Source: Enchytraeus crypticus (Eukaryota > Annelida > Clitellata > Enchytraeida > Enchytraeidae). Taken from it: a stretch of DNA of 64,000 bases. A program made the translations under genes and the position numbers. The notes beneath the pieces are model-generated. The model searched no databases. It worked only from the letters and a program-made list of their open reading frames with translations, and was not told the origin of the DNA. This document shows positions 25,226-37,700 of this stretch, in pieces (positions within the stretch are counted from its first letter, which is position 1; each line of letters begins with the position of its first letter). The stretch spans positions 248,001 through 312,000 of the forward strand of contig CAJHZI010000294.1 of the NCBI GenBank assembly GCA_905160935.1. The letters run 5' to 3'.

Positions 25226-25654
25226 TTAAGCAATTGATGAGCAAACAAAACGCAACGATTACTAATAACCACAGTAAGGATTGAAGGATATAACTACAAA
25301 AATGCAACTAAAAAAATGAAACTAAATTAATTAATTGTATGTAACACAAGTGAATGATGACATGTGTGTAACTAGGCCTATACGTAGCCTGCAAAAAAGA
25401 AGTAATTACTAAGAGCATTTGTGTGGTCGACAGACTAGACACATCTGGACGGATGTAAACTGATGTCGAAATGATAATGACGGATTTCCGGACGTTTAGG
25501 AAAGAGGAAATGTTCAGGGAACTATGGAAGCATTGAAATTGTACTTACGGCGAAAGATGAAAAGATTAATGAGCTCATGCATAAAATTACAAATGCAAAA
25601 GTTCTTGAGAGAGTAGGTATATGTAGACACTGGACTGCTAATCAGTGATTAAAA

Positions 25655-25815
25655 TGACAGGGGGGGGGGGTTATGCATGGGAATTTAGTTCCTCTAGTTC
25701 TCATTTTTTAAGGTGCTTTCCCCTGCTAGGGGCCCATATTAGATGCTATAGAGATCTGTAAATAAATTAAAAGGGGAGCCGGAAAATTTTGACCGTTCCT
25801 CTAGCACTCAATGCC
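25655..25815 (-). mobile_element. Fragment of hAT-like family N1
   Basis: A G-run, then CTGCTAGGGGCCCATATTAG, then AGCCGGAAAATTTTGACCG, then ACTCAATGCCCACTTTAA. Same block order as 46390-46570. Confidence 0.6.
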
Positions 25816-25859
25816 CACTTTAAACACTGACACTAATAATAATTGTAATCAGTAGGAAA

Positions 25860-26480
25860 AAGGGAAGAAATTTAAGATGGATAGGATTTATTATACTATA
25901 GGGGATTGCAGAAGTTTGTGCGGGAAGCGAGCTTGGACTGCAGAAGATAATGGATAGGCTGAATAATACAGCTTTGAGATATGGCATGAAGATTAATATA
26001 TAAAAGACCAAGGTTATGAGAGTGTCCCATAGTAAAGATGACGTTAATGTCACAATAAATGGTACGAAATTGGAACAGGTAAGGAGTTTCAAATATTTGG
26101 GTCATACTATAACCGACGATGGGAAATGTGAGACAGAAATATGCAGTAGGATTGCGCAAGCAAAAGCGGCCTTTGGTAGTAGAAAAGAACTATTAAAAAA
26201 AGTCTAAAGAAAGGCGCAAAGATAAAGATAGTGAAAACTTTGGTTTGGACCACGCTATTGTATGGATGTGAAACATGGACCTTAATTAAGGAAATAAGAT
26301 ATTATGAAACTAGAGGCATTGGAAATGTGGATTTGGAAAGGAATGGATAGGACTCAAAAGGTTACAAATGAGGAAGTTCTGCAGAGAGTTGGTACAGATA
26401 GACAGTTGATAAATGTATTAATTAAGAAATAGGAAGAAGAGTTGATAAGACACATTCTAAGAGGGGAAAATCTATTAAAA
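25860..26480 (+). mobile_element. LINE reverse transcriptase fragment (3' half of the RT domain)
   Basis: The frame around 25920-26207 reads LQKIMDRLNNTALRYGMKIN, stop, KTKVMRV..., FKYLGHTITDDGKCETEI and SRIAQAKAAF. After frame changes come VKTLVWTTLLYGCETWTL and fragments of the LEALEMWIWKRM-like block. FKYLG...DG...EI..RI..AK and LYGCETW are hallmarks of the RT thumb of non-LTR retrotransposons. Several stops and frameshifts are present. Confidence 0.85.
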
Positions 26481-26499
26481 GAGGTCATATATATAAAAA

Positions 26500-26785
26500 T
26501 GAAACTGCCAGTAGGCCGTGCGCACTAGGATAGATGCCATTGACCTGCTAGTTGGCAGTTCGCTATGAGGGAGAGAGATGGGAGATTTCTGAAATATATA
26601 ATAGAAGGAAGAATCAAAGGGTGAATGAGCTAGAGACAAACTGAGTCTTAGAGTCATAGGACGCATCCAACACGAATGACTTGATAACAAATTGGCACAT
26701 AAATATAACTTGACGTTAGGCAGTGCACTGAGAGAGAGAGGGGGGGGGAGAGGGAAGAAGAGAGAGAGAGAGAGAGATTAACAAA
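26500..26785 (+). repeat. Family C repeat piece followed by GA-rich tracts
   Basis: GCCAGTAGGCCGTGCGCACT and ACCTGCTAGTTGGCAGTTC are family C 3' words, each followed by GAGAGAGA. A purer (GA)n lies at 26728-26777. Confidence 0.6.
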
Positions 26786-27224
26786 CAAACACTCGAAATA
26801 TTAAACATGCTGCGTAAGTTTATTACATGTTAATAATGATTGTTGACGTTAGTAAACTCAGATATCTTTTGGCAAATAAACAACATGATACAATAAAATC
26901 AGTACAGATTTATCTAGACTTCATCAAACGACAAGTAAAATACAATTTACAAGAATTTACAAGATCAACAACTAGTTAGTGCCTTACAATACTACCTTGC
27001 CTTCACATTGTAATTACTGTTAGATCGATGTTTTATATTGGCATATGTCGTTGTCGTTGGTTATGCCGATTCATATTTTTGCTTTCGTCCGGTATTTTAA
27101 ACTGTTTGTCTAACGGATCAGTAAGTATTGAACTTCTTATAGAGAATTAAGTTAATGCATTAATTCCTAAACCAGTATCAAGTAAGAGTAATCATAGTCC
27201 AACTGTCATGTTGTGCACAGTCTT

Positions 27225-27392
27225 AAATTACTACAAGTAATTCCTAAACTAATTACTTCAATTAATTACTACAACTAATTACTACAAGTAGTTGCTACAA
27301 GTTATTCCTACAAGTAATTACTACAAGTAATAATTACAAGTAATTACTACAAGTAATTACTACAAGTAATTACTACAAGTAATTACTTCTAT
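27225..27392. repeat. ~15-bp minisatellite (CTACAAGTAATTA)
   Basis: About ten imperfect repeats of ACTACAAGTAATT. The last five are nearly identical. Confidence 0.85.
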
Positions 27393-27934
27393 AAGAATAT
27401 TATATGTTGTTAATAATTCACGCAGCGTTTAATGCATATGTTGACGAGGTAGCTACGATAACTATTATCTCTGATTCCGATAAATAAATTGCATAATTCA
27501 ACGAAGCTTTTATGAAAAAGAGTATAGACCTACAACTGTGCAATGTTTATATATAAAATTATCCACATTACAGCTGAAATCACAGCAATTTAAATAAGGT
27601 TCAAACATATACAAAAAATGATCATCCATAATGATATCTACCAGGGAATTGTAATATTATCTCGGTAGGTAGCTGGTTATACGGTAATTGTATATTATAT
27701 GTTAAGAATTAATTAACACACAAACCAGCTACAGCAATATTTTTTAAATTGCCAATTCCTTTATGAATTATAATTTATCTGATTCATTAGCTAACAGAGC
27801 AAAACCCTTTAACTCCTTAATAAATTAATGAATAGGATTGATTATTTGACGATTTAACTAAGTGCTCGCATATGAAGAAAAATGAGAACGGAGCAAGATG
27901 AGTAATACGTAGATATACAGCAGACACCTGTCAA

Positions 27935-27939
<5 letters not shown>

Positions 27940-27989
<50 letters not shown>

Positions 27990-27994
27990 TAGAA

Positions 27995-28055
<61 letters not shown>

Positions 28056-28065
28056 TAGAGAGAAA
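27940..28065. repeat. (GA)n array with ATAGA interruptions
   Basis: Two long GA runs separated by a short GATAGATAGAAAGAG segment. It is purine-only on the plus strand. Confidence 0.95.
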
Positions 28066-28436
28066 ATAATAATAATAATAATGAAAGACTACTTTTTATC
28101 TGTAATGTAAGCTTCGAGTCAATATTAGTTTACATTTACAAATTTAATCCAAAATAATCCCGATGAGTCAATTCAGTAAGTTATCAAATAAATTAACTAA
28201 TGCAATCATGACCTATCAAGTACGCAAGTACACAAGTCAATAGTTTCACTGTTATTTAATCAACTATAGATAAAACGACGCTTGTTAAAGAGAAGCACCC
28301 GAGAATAAATAAAAATGCTAATTATCTAATTATAAGATTAAATTAATAAAAACAAACCGGAAGACACTTAGAATAGCCAGCATATAAATATGACGTTATG
28401 AAGATAAATTTTGCGTCAGTCTCTGTACTACAGAAG

Positions 28437-28712
28437 TCAAGTCAGAGACAGTCCTGTTAGAGACAGTCCTGTCAGAGACAGTCCTGTCAGAGACAGTCCA
28501 GTCAGAGACAGTCCTGTCAGAGACAGTCCAGTCAGAGACAATCCCGTCAGAGACAGTTCAGTCAGAGACAGTTCTGTCAGAGACAGTCCAGTCAGAGACA
28601 GTCCAGTCAGAGACAGTCCAGTCAGAGACAGTCCTGTCCGAGACAGTCCTGTCAGAGACAGTCCTGTCAGAGACAGTCCTGTCAGAGACAATCCAGTCAG
28701 AGACAGTCCGGT
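28437..28712. repeat. 15-bp minisatellite (GTCAGAGACAGTCCT), ~18 copies
   Basis: The unit length is a multiple of three and has no stop in several frames, so long VRDSP (plus) and TGLSL (minus) frames appear. Variants change one or two positions (CCT/CCA/CCC/TCA). No start context, splice sites or flanking domain suggest it is translated. Confidence 0.95.
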
Positions 28713-28802
28713 TGGAATTTTAATCTGTAATCTTCGGCTTATCAAGATAAGTCTACCAATCGGCCATCCAATCGGTATAAAGCCGACCTGTACGATGTAT
28801 AG

Positions 28803-28803
<1 letters not shown>

Positions 28804-28875
<72 letters not shown>
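28804..28875. repeat. (AT)n microsatellite
   Basis: About 72 bp of pure AT, 90 bp downstream of the 15-bp minisatellite. Confidence 0.97.
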
Positions 28876-28880
<5 letters not shown>

Positions 28881-29096
28881 CTTTGGACACTAAATACGCA
28901 CAGAAAGCACGGCCATCAAAAATTACGTAGATGACTTCTAGGGTTGATATACACGAACAATATTTAAGTAATCGTGCCTTTTAAGAACATATGCACTATG
29001 TCACATGTGAAACAGGATTTGTCGCATTATGACCACTAAATTTAACAAATCAGTTTCCTAGCGAAAACGTAGTTCTACACTCTTAAATATCCCGAT

Positions 29097-29166
29097 AGGA
29101 TGGCCGAATCGATAGCACGTTTGCCTGAGGAGCAGAAGATCCGGGTTCGAATCCCAACTGGACCGC
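29097..29166 (+). repeat. tRNA-like sequence (tRNA pseudogene or SINE head)
   Basis: TGGCCGAATCG resembles box A and GGGTTCGAATCCC is a perfect box B. The anticodon arm folds as TTTGC / CTGAGGA / GCAGA with T33 and anticodon GAG (Leu). The acceptor stem (GATAGGA against CTGGACC) pairs at only about three of seven positions, and the T stem has two mismatches. It is therefore probably not a working tRNA. Confidence 0.6.
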
Positions 29167-31233
29167 CTCAGACAGTATCCATTGTGATACAGAAACAGAA
29201 ATTAAACTTTACATAATAAATAGTCAAATGGAAATGAGAGTTTACGAGATAGTGCAAACGTTAAGCTAAACTACCGCAGTGTCTGATATTAGTGTGCATT
29301 ACCAAACACTAGCAGTTGTTTGGGCTTAACTCATAGTTTAAACTTCCCCACGGAAATTTAGAATAAATTACTGAAAAGAATTTTATGTGAACTTACAAAA
29401 CAGACCCTACATCCTACATAAAAATTAAGAGACAGAAATTAATTAACGTTAACATACGAGTCTGTACAAACAAGTGAACTGCTCTATATACAAAGTAGAA
29501 TTATTCCAGTAAACGCTAAACAATACGCTTCATTACCTATAATTAATTAAAAATCATATTAATTGTATTTGCCTGCAACTTAACGGCAACACGTTAACCA
29601 CGAATTGCTTATTTTGTACGCGTTTTAAGTCTGTTATTAACGACATAGAAATAAGAAAAGTCAGTAAATACAAAATATTTATATACCGTTATCTGAGGCG
29701 GGGAATGGCAGGCATGTTGGTATAACTTACGCCTAAGAATCCCGAGGCTTGTTTTCAATCCCAGTTCACTTAATAAACCCTGGATTCAGTGGATTGTAGG
29801 GGAAAGATTTTATTAATTTCCAAAAGCTGCAATATATGTAAATGCTCTCAGAAAGTAACTACTATGATTGATAATCAAATAGAGAAGAAAATAACAAACT
29901 ATAAAACAGCAACTTAAATAAGAAACCCCTTAAGCAAAATTTACGTGGTGTATCATATTATTATGCAAAGACTTGACGAATAGAAATGTAAAAGCTAAAA
30001 GTAAAATACAGTTTATTTATAGGCCTATATTACTAAAGGGCTAGTTCAGTTTTGATTTCATAATAAAATATGCAGGCCTATTAGAATTTTTGCCTTGATC
30101 ACACCTACAATTTTTAGAACAGGATATGCCATGTCAAAACAGACACAAACGGCTTACTGTTAAAATATAAGATTGTACAAAAAATAAAGTTATATAAATA
30201 GTTTATTATAGATATTTTCACAAGAAATGACTTCACTTCTGCAACTGCTGATGTTTGTAGCAAAAAGTGCAGTTGCCCAAGGGGTGTCGTCTAAATCTAT
30301 TCCATCGCAAACATCTTAGTTTTAATATAGAATGCAAGGATTACAAGCCATTCAACAAGAAGTCCACTACTTCATGGGCGTCACTACAAATGCCCCCGAC
30401 ATTTTTGCGTTACCATTCAGAGAAAAATTGCACTTGTTGAGATTGGATAAGTCTAGATCAAACTCAAAAACCATTAAACAAAAATTGTCTAGCAACACGC
30501 AATGTATTCATCATATTTCGTGCGAAATATTGTCAAATGACAAAAATGATCCATCAAAATCTATAAAGATAAGTTTAACGTCAGTTTCTGCATCACAAGG
30601 GACACTGTCAATGATCCAGATGAATTCGAACCCAAGGTCTAATGTTACAAACTCAGTCATAAAAACCGGTACTACTACAACAGATACCTAATAAGACAAC
30701 AGGGAAATAATATACTAGCTCTAGTGATTTCACAAATAAAGATCTAGGCCAGATCGTAAAGAATACATGACGTTAACACACTTTAATTGAGGCAATAGAT
30801 CCCTACTAGAGCTTAAATGGATCATTGATCCTATAAACAAGTGAGATCTAAATGTATACACAGTGCCTCTTTGATGAAGCGCCTCTTTGATACACGAAGT
30901 TCACTTGAACAGTCGTGACCTGTCTATCGCTATTTGTGAACAAGTTAACAACCTACGACCCAGAGTTAGCATTAGCTAGGGTTACAATTACCAAGCAGTT
31001 GTCTGATAGTTTAAAAGTTATATAAAAAAGTGCACTTAAGCTAAAAGAAAACAAATTGACTTCTGTCATGTTTCACAATGAGGAACGTGATAGGAATAAT
31101 ATATACCAACTGGGCTATCAAACAGGTGCATCAGTACAAAAAGGTACTGCACGTACTAAAAAAAACAATCCTACAGAGGCGCATCAAATTTTTACGTTTT
31201 AGATGTAAACTGTGTTTTTTATAACTGATACCA

Positions 31234-31350
31234 CAAGTGGCGGATCCAGGGGGGGCCCAGGGGGCCCGGGCCCCCCCTTAGGCCAGAAGATAAAAAATTG
31301 TAAACTATATTTTCATTGATTCTATGCAATTTCTAGGTGCAAATATGTTT
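31234..31350 (-). mobile_element. Terminal fragment of hAT-like family N1
   Basis: AGTGGCGGATCCAGG, then a G/C block GGGGCCCGGGCCCCCC, then CTATATTTTCATTG...TCTA. This is the reverse complement of the 3' end of the element at 49220-50009. The other end is missing. Confidence 0.7.
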
Positions 31351-31662
31351 TAAGGGCGTAATTTAATTAATTAACTTAATTTAAAATTGTGATAAGTGAA
31401 GATGCTCCAGATAACTTTTCTTTTATTTAAAATCCAAGAGCTTGCCGATACTTTTCTTCGGATTGTAAATATTTGTTATATTATTAATTTTATCATATCT
31501 GGCACTGCATTTTTGCTCAAATAATTTTACTTCATCACAGCAAACAATCAATGCAGACGGTTCGTTACTGCTTTTACAGATATAGTCGACGCAGTTACCC
31601 CACTGAATGTACAATTAATTACCTACAGAACAACAACCCCGCCCACCCTGGGTCAGCTAGGG

Positions 31663-32250
31663 TCACGTCGAGACCTTGTTGAACTGACCTAACACGTTGA
31701 ACACGGCCCCTAACGGCCAGGCTATCTCTACGTTCCCAACGCGCTTCCTCAACTGCCAAATACACAACGAAGATTAGCACCAGTGACAGCAAAGTCAATA
31801 TCATGCAACACTACGAACATTTACCTAATCCACTAAAACTCTAAATGACAATTACATAGTATATTTACAAGTTCAGCCATAATAGCGGCATTTTTAAATC
31901 TAGTGTTAAATACCTTATTAAGTTATTAGCACAATTGATGAGATTAGCCGCAATAGATTATTATTAAAAAGTTTAAGTATAAGCCTATTATTACGTTTCC
32001 TCAACCATACTAAAATACGAATATTAGATATAATATCGAAACTTCAACAGACAAGAGAAATTTCAATAGCAAATTCTAAATTCGAACACAATTTAGTGTT
32101 TCTATCTAGAATTAGAGAGTACAATAATATATTGTTATAATATATATATATTATATATATATAATATATATATATATTATATATATAATATATATATATA
32201 TAATATATAATAATATATAATAATATATAATAATATATAATATATAATAT

Positions 32251-32325
<75 letters not shown>

Positions 32326-34671
32326 CATATATAAACACTACTTGACCACATCAGCATTAGAGATCTTAAGAACTTTAGGTCAAAATGTTTCTTGATGAAG
32401 AATGGACCCACTGACGACAAAAAGTTTGCTGCTGCAAGTAAGGGACGTGAACCATGTCTTCACAGTGATTTGAAATACATTGCTATTATTAATGAGAGAA
32501 TTAGACAGATATAACAAACTAAAAAACTTTAAAATAAAAGATAAACTAAACGAAACTATAATGATATCTTTATTTGCTGATGCCCGCATCAACATCAGAT
32601 GGGCCGTGGATTCATATCAAAGGCTCACGGAACCTACCTCCAAATCCAAATCAAAGAGAAAGGTGACTCATGTACCATGCTGTAAGTGACTCGTTGAAAA
32701 TAGAGCTAATGACTCACTGATCATAGAGCCAATGACTCATTGATCATGAAGTCAATGACTCACTGATCATAAGCCAATGACTCACTGATCATATAGCCAA
32801 TGATTCATTGATCATAAAGCCAATGACCCATTGATCATAAAGCAACGACTCACTGATCATAGAGCCAATGACTCGATGTTCATCGAGATAATGACTCATA
32901 GATCATAGAGCCAATGACTCATCGCTCATATAGCCAATGACTTACACGGTAGAATTAAATAACTACCTTTCTATTACATAGATGAATACAAACCGTGACA
33001 GTATGAGTAAAAGGCAGCCCTAGACCATCGTGTAGCAGAGAACAGATGTAGCAGAGATCCATGCAGGAGAACTCTTTCTCTGAGGTGCTCAACCTCTCGC
33101 AGACTTGCTTGCCGGCAGTACAGAACTGCTGAACCTTCACCGGACCACCTTGTTCTTTGTCCACCAGTCCAGCTAAGGCAGCCTTGTCGAAGTAGTAGGA
33201 GATAGCATAGAGGGCGGAGCCAAGGTTGGTTAGCTTGTCCATGCTGTAGCTTAGAATGACCTGACGAGCAGCAGCATAGCAGGCCTCGTGCCGACTCTTG
33301 CCTGCTGACGCTTGGTAGCTGTCAAATATCGGCATAATACAGTTTACTACAGCTGAGTCATAGCTGTCACACATCGGCATATTACAGTTTACTGGAGCCA
33401 GTGGCGAAGTCGGTAGGACACTCGACCGCGGATCAGTATGTGCAAAGTTCAAATCCTGGGCTCGCCCGTCACTGACCTTGCTTTCGAATGAGAAAACTGA
33501 CGTTAATCTTAGCTTTACCAGACTTTTTAGCTTTTTACTACAGCTAAGTCCTAGCTGTCAAACATTGGCATATTATAGTTTACTACAGCTAAGTCATAGC
33601 TGTCAAACATCCGCACATTACAGCTCACTACTGCTAAGTCATAGCTGTCAAACATCGGCATAATATAGTTTACTTGAGCCAGCGGCGAAGTCGGTACGAT
33701 ATTCGACCGCGGATCAGTATGTGCAGAGTTCAAATCCTGGGCTCGACCGTCACTGGCCTCGCTTTCGAGTGAGGAAACTGACGTTAACCTTAGCTTTTTT
33801 TACCAGCTTTTTAGCTTTTTACTACAGCTAGTCCTAGCTGTCAAATATCGGTATATTATAGTTTACTATGCAAAGTCATAGCGCTGTCAAACATAGGCAT
33901 ACTATAGTTTACTACTGCTAAGTCATAGCTGTTACACATCCGCATATTACAGTTTACTATGAAAATCATAGCTGTCAAAGATAGGCATATTATAGTATAC
34001 TACTGCTAAGTCATAGCTGTCACACATCCGCATATTACAGTTTACTACAGCTAGGTCATAGCTGTCACACATCCGCATATTACAGTTTACTACAGCTAGG
34101 TCATAGCTGTCAAACATCGGCATATTACAGTTTACTACTGCTAAGTCGTAGCTGTCAAACAAGGCATATTACAATTTACTACTGCTAGGTCATAGCTGTC
34201 AAACATCGGCATATTATACTTTACTACTGCTATGTCATCCCATATGTGGCATAGATACAGAGGTGACGTCGTCAGCTTGACGGAGCACATTTTCACCTCT
34301 ATACTGAACGACTTCCCCGTGTTGAGCCCGGTTGTGGTTGGTATCACTGCAGAATAGGGCAAACGCAACAAGTTGCCGCGTGTACGTAAGAGGCGACTAA
34401 GGCAGGAGCTGAGGAAGGCAGAGGGGACCCACCTCACCATAAAAAAAATTCCAGGATTAATGGCAGTAAATTCAATATTGAACTGAGGAAAGCAATGGGA
34501 AACCATCTCAGAAGCCATATTATTTTCAAGCTATACGCTACATTAAGGTGTGGATCAAGCATAGCAATCTGTGAAGGGATTAACTCGTTAATCGATGTAT
34601 GCTCTATAAGGAGCATGAAAGCAGCACGGGAGTAGGAATATGCACCTTGGACCTGCCGCTTGGCAAAATAC

Positions 34672-34707
<36 letters not shown>

Positions 34708-37700
34708 CTGAAACACTAGGTCTCCAAGTACTGGGCTATTATCGAATAAATTAACAGAGCTCTTCATGTATATGCATTGTGTAGTTTAAGACATTGTGAA
34801 ATCATCTGAGATGCCATAACAATTTCAAGCTAAAATTCCTTTAATGCTTAATTAAGGAAGAACCTTTGTGATGGGATCATCTAATTGATCAATGGAATCC
34901 TCTCTATACGGTGTGAAAGCAAACATTTCACACTAATATGAGCATCTAGGGACAAATTTCAAGGTTTGAAAGTTAGCAAGAAATGGCATGATTGAGATCG
35001 AAGCTATTAGTTAATTTTAACACTAAAGCGTGATAATGTTCACTTCTCAATATACTATCAAAATTACATAAAATCGAAGCTAGTAATCATAAGGGTGTTT
35101 CATTTGATTTACCTAATAGAGTGTTCAGCTCCAGCGTGCTTCCACTTGCCAGAAAAGCCTTCAGCAAAGCATGGACTGCTAAATACACCAGCTGGAGTAT
35201 CTTTAAAATAAGAAATATAATTATCAAAATATTAGAGAACAATAGCAAAGACAAAAAATCAATATAAAAATTAGTTCTCCATAAATAGACGTCTAAAAAA
35301 GTGTAAATCTATTTAAAATCGGAATATAACTTTACCTAATAAATAATAATTTATGATAAAAATATTTTACTTAAAATCACAGCTTTCAATTCTTTTAACG
35401 CAGGAAAATAAATTTACTTCCTATAATTTTTATGCAAAACAATTAGCAGGTGAGACCATAAAGTAATTCAACTTTCTCCAGCTAATAGACTAATGATTGA
35501 TTAGTCATTAATGACTTTTAATGTTATATTTTGTTAACTATTAATCCGAAAAATGACTTTTACGGGGGACTTACTATTTTCTGCTACACTTCTCGAAAAC
35601 AAGAGATTGAAATTGTTTCGGAAGCGAAATGAATGCAGAAGAAGGGTAAGAATCAGAAAATATAATAATTGCTCCAGCAGGTGCAACATTTAGCACGTTA
35701 CAGAAAAGCACGAGAGGGCATGATGTAAAACTTGAGATTAAACTATGAATTCTTAACTCCTGTAAAGTATGTAAAGATGGGAATCACAGGAATTAATAAA
35801 GACAACTGAAAAAGAATTGAGAGTCACCAAAAACAAATGGTTAAAGATATTACAGTTACAACGAGCATGTAGCAAATGATGCAGTAAGGACAAAACAACA
35901 AATGGTCAGTAAAATCATTATGAAAAGAAGAATGAAATGTGTAGGACATGTGCTGCACTTGGACAAAAACAGAAACCCCGGAAAGATATTTAGCCACAAA
36001 GCATATGGCAAAAAACAGTGGTAAGTCCTAAAAGAAGAAGGAAAGATTTCCTCGAAGATGGCCTGACGGCTGCTGGAATTAATATTTATGGGAGAACAGA
36101 AGATAAACAATTACAATGGAGGAAACGGCGAAGAAGATAAACTTGTGGAGGAATATTCTAGAGAAATTTTTGGATGGCATGACTTTCTAATTTCTTTCAA
36201 ATTATCTGCATCAGTGAGTTCCTATGCAGTCTCAGCTTAATTAACAATGCAAATCTTTCAAGCTAAGGCACCAATCAAATGATATCCTTTAATCTAAACT
36301 ATACTACAATTGTTAACTCGCCACACAAAATACTAATAGATAGTTTCAGAATATTAGTTATTAGAAGAAAGGATGGAAACTCACTTTCCTTTGCTTCTTT
36401 TCCGCCTAGAATCTGAAAGCGACCTGAATTCAAACCCAAGCCTAGGTAACTGCACATCAATAATACCAGAAAATTAGATATACGATCATTGAACAATTTT
36501 ATGCATTAAAGAACATATTTAGCCAAATCTTGTGAAAGCAGACTTTGGATATGAATATGTACCTTGGATCTGCCACTTGAACGAACACTACAGAGAGAGA
36601 GATTTAGCTTAGTACTTAAAACTAAATAATTTCTATATGTTATGTAATGCCTTCAAACGTCTACCACCGACAACTTAAACATAAATATACAACTTGATCT
36701 TTTTAACTTAGACTTTAAACCTTAAATGTGAACCTAATTTTTTTGCAATGACCATTTTACACTAGGAATAGAGTAATCTACACTCATCACAAAGAGGCTT
36801 GCAAAGAAAATATCTGAATAAGTAAAATATCTGCAAGTAGCTATTGTATACATGAAAAACCCAAAAAAAATACATTACAAAACTCAAATACACTTTCGTT
36901 AAGCCAAAGATTGAAGGCAGCAGTATTTAACCACATACCTTCTAGTGTAAAGTTTAACATTTTGTTTGAGTAAACTAACACTCAAAGCATGTGAGTTGAC
37001 AGCTGCATCACTCGTCTCCTAAAACAGAAAACAAAATGACGGAAATTTAAAAGTGGAATTTATATATTCTGTAATTCTTAGGTCCATGTTAAATATATTC
37101 TACTATCAAACCATTTCGTCGGATTATATCGTTCAATGAATATCTTTAAATTTAATTAATACAAGAAAAATATCTATAATTGCTTATATATTTCAATAAA
37201 TAATAGCAGAACATTCTCAGACTTTGAAACGGATGTTAGATCTTTGTTATTTTTACTAACATTATTGAACGCAAAAATTGCACCTCATATAGTACCAGTA
37301 GTCAAGCCATGACACTCCCAAAGACTACTAGTAATTTTAACTTACAAATTTTAGGGAAAACACAGCATGCGATTAGCTCTCATATGAGACTTACAGAAGG
37401 TTTAATGGCGTAAGTGACTTGTGTTGAACCGCCTCCGAGATCCATTACACCCACCATACGTTCTGCACTACTCAGAGCACCTGGGTTAACAGCAACATCA
37501 GCAGTTAAATAACATAGCTTCTATCTTAACAACAACATCAGCAATTAAATAACACAGCTCCTAGGTTAACAGCAACAACATCAGCAGTTAAATAACATAG
37601 CTTCTATCTTAACAACGACATCAGCAATTAAATAACACAGCTATTGGGTTAACAGCTACAACATCAGCAATTAAATAACATAGCTCCTGGGTTAACAGTA

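Larger units (their letters stand above)
22039..31662. other. Repeat-rich intergenic region between the desaturase and ENTPD genes
   Basis: The upstream side of the minus-strand desaturase lies here. No gene is supported. Recognised contents are listed separately: hAT fragments, two LINE 3' fragments, a ~95-bp duplication, SINE A, family E, GA-rich arrays, a 15-bp minisatellite, (AT)n and a tRNA-like sequence. Stretches 22100-22900, 24100-24750, 26830-27220 and 29170-31230 show nothing beyond AT-rich sequence. A 119-codon frame at 30332-30691 resembles no protein I know and overlaps a possible degraded SINE at its end. Confidence 0.65.
33311..34240 (-). repeat. ~45-bp tandem array growing from the ENTPD exon 10 acceptor, with two SINEs
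   Basis: The unit TAGCTGTCAAACATCGGCAT followed by ATTACAGTTTACTACAGCTAAGTCA is repeated some 14 times between exon 10 (33310) and exon 9 (34297). The first copy is the acceptor region of exon 10 itself. Two family A SINEs (33392-33530 and 33673-33815) sit at the same place in the unit, which suggests higher-order duplication of unit plus SINE. Confidence 0.9.

Noticed and set aside
28411..28893. 160-codon frame with VRDSP repeats as a repetitive protein gene
   Set aside because: It is explained fully by a 15-bp minisatellite followed by (AT)n; the opposite strand is open too.
29097..29166. Functional tRNA-Leu gene
   Set aside because: The acceptor stem pairs poorly and the T stem has two mismatches; better called tRNA-like.
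30332..30691. 119-codon plus-strand frame as a gene
   Set aside because: No recognisable domain, and the last part resembles a degraded repeat (AAGTTTAACGTCAGTTTCTG). Chance openness cannot be excluded.
31619..31804. Separate small secreted protein starting [18 protein letters not shown]
   Set aside because: This is the wrong frame over the last ENTPD exon. The correct frame gives [20 protein letters not shown] and a stop at 31663, which matches the family C terminus.
32480..32689. 69-codon plus-strand frame in the last ENTPD intron
   Set aside because: Low-complexity Lys/Ser sequence with no homologue recognised, antisense to the gene and near AT arrays.
34141..34518. Reading the 34297-34346 exon in the longer minus-strand frame ([18 protein letters not shown]...)
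   Set aside because: Only the other frame ([16 protein letters not shown]) keeps both splice phases and aligns with the family's VTYRVSG region.
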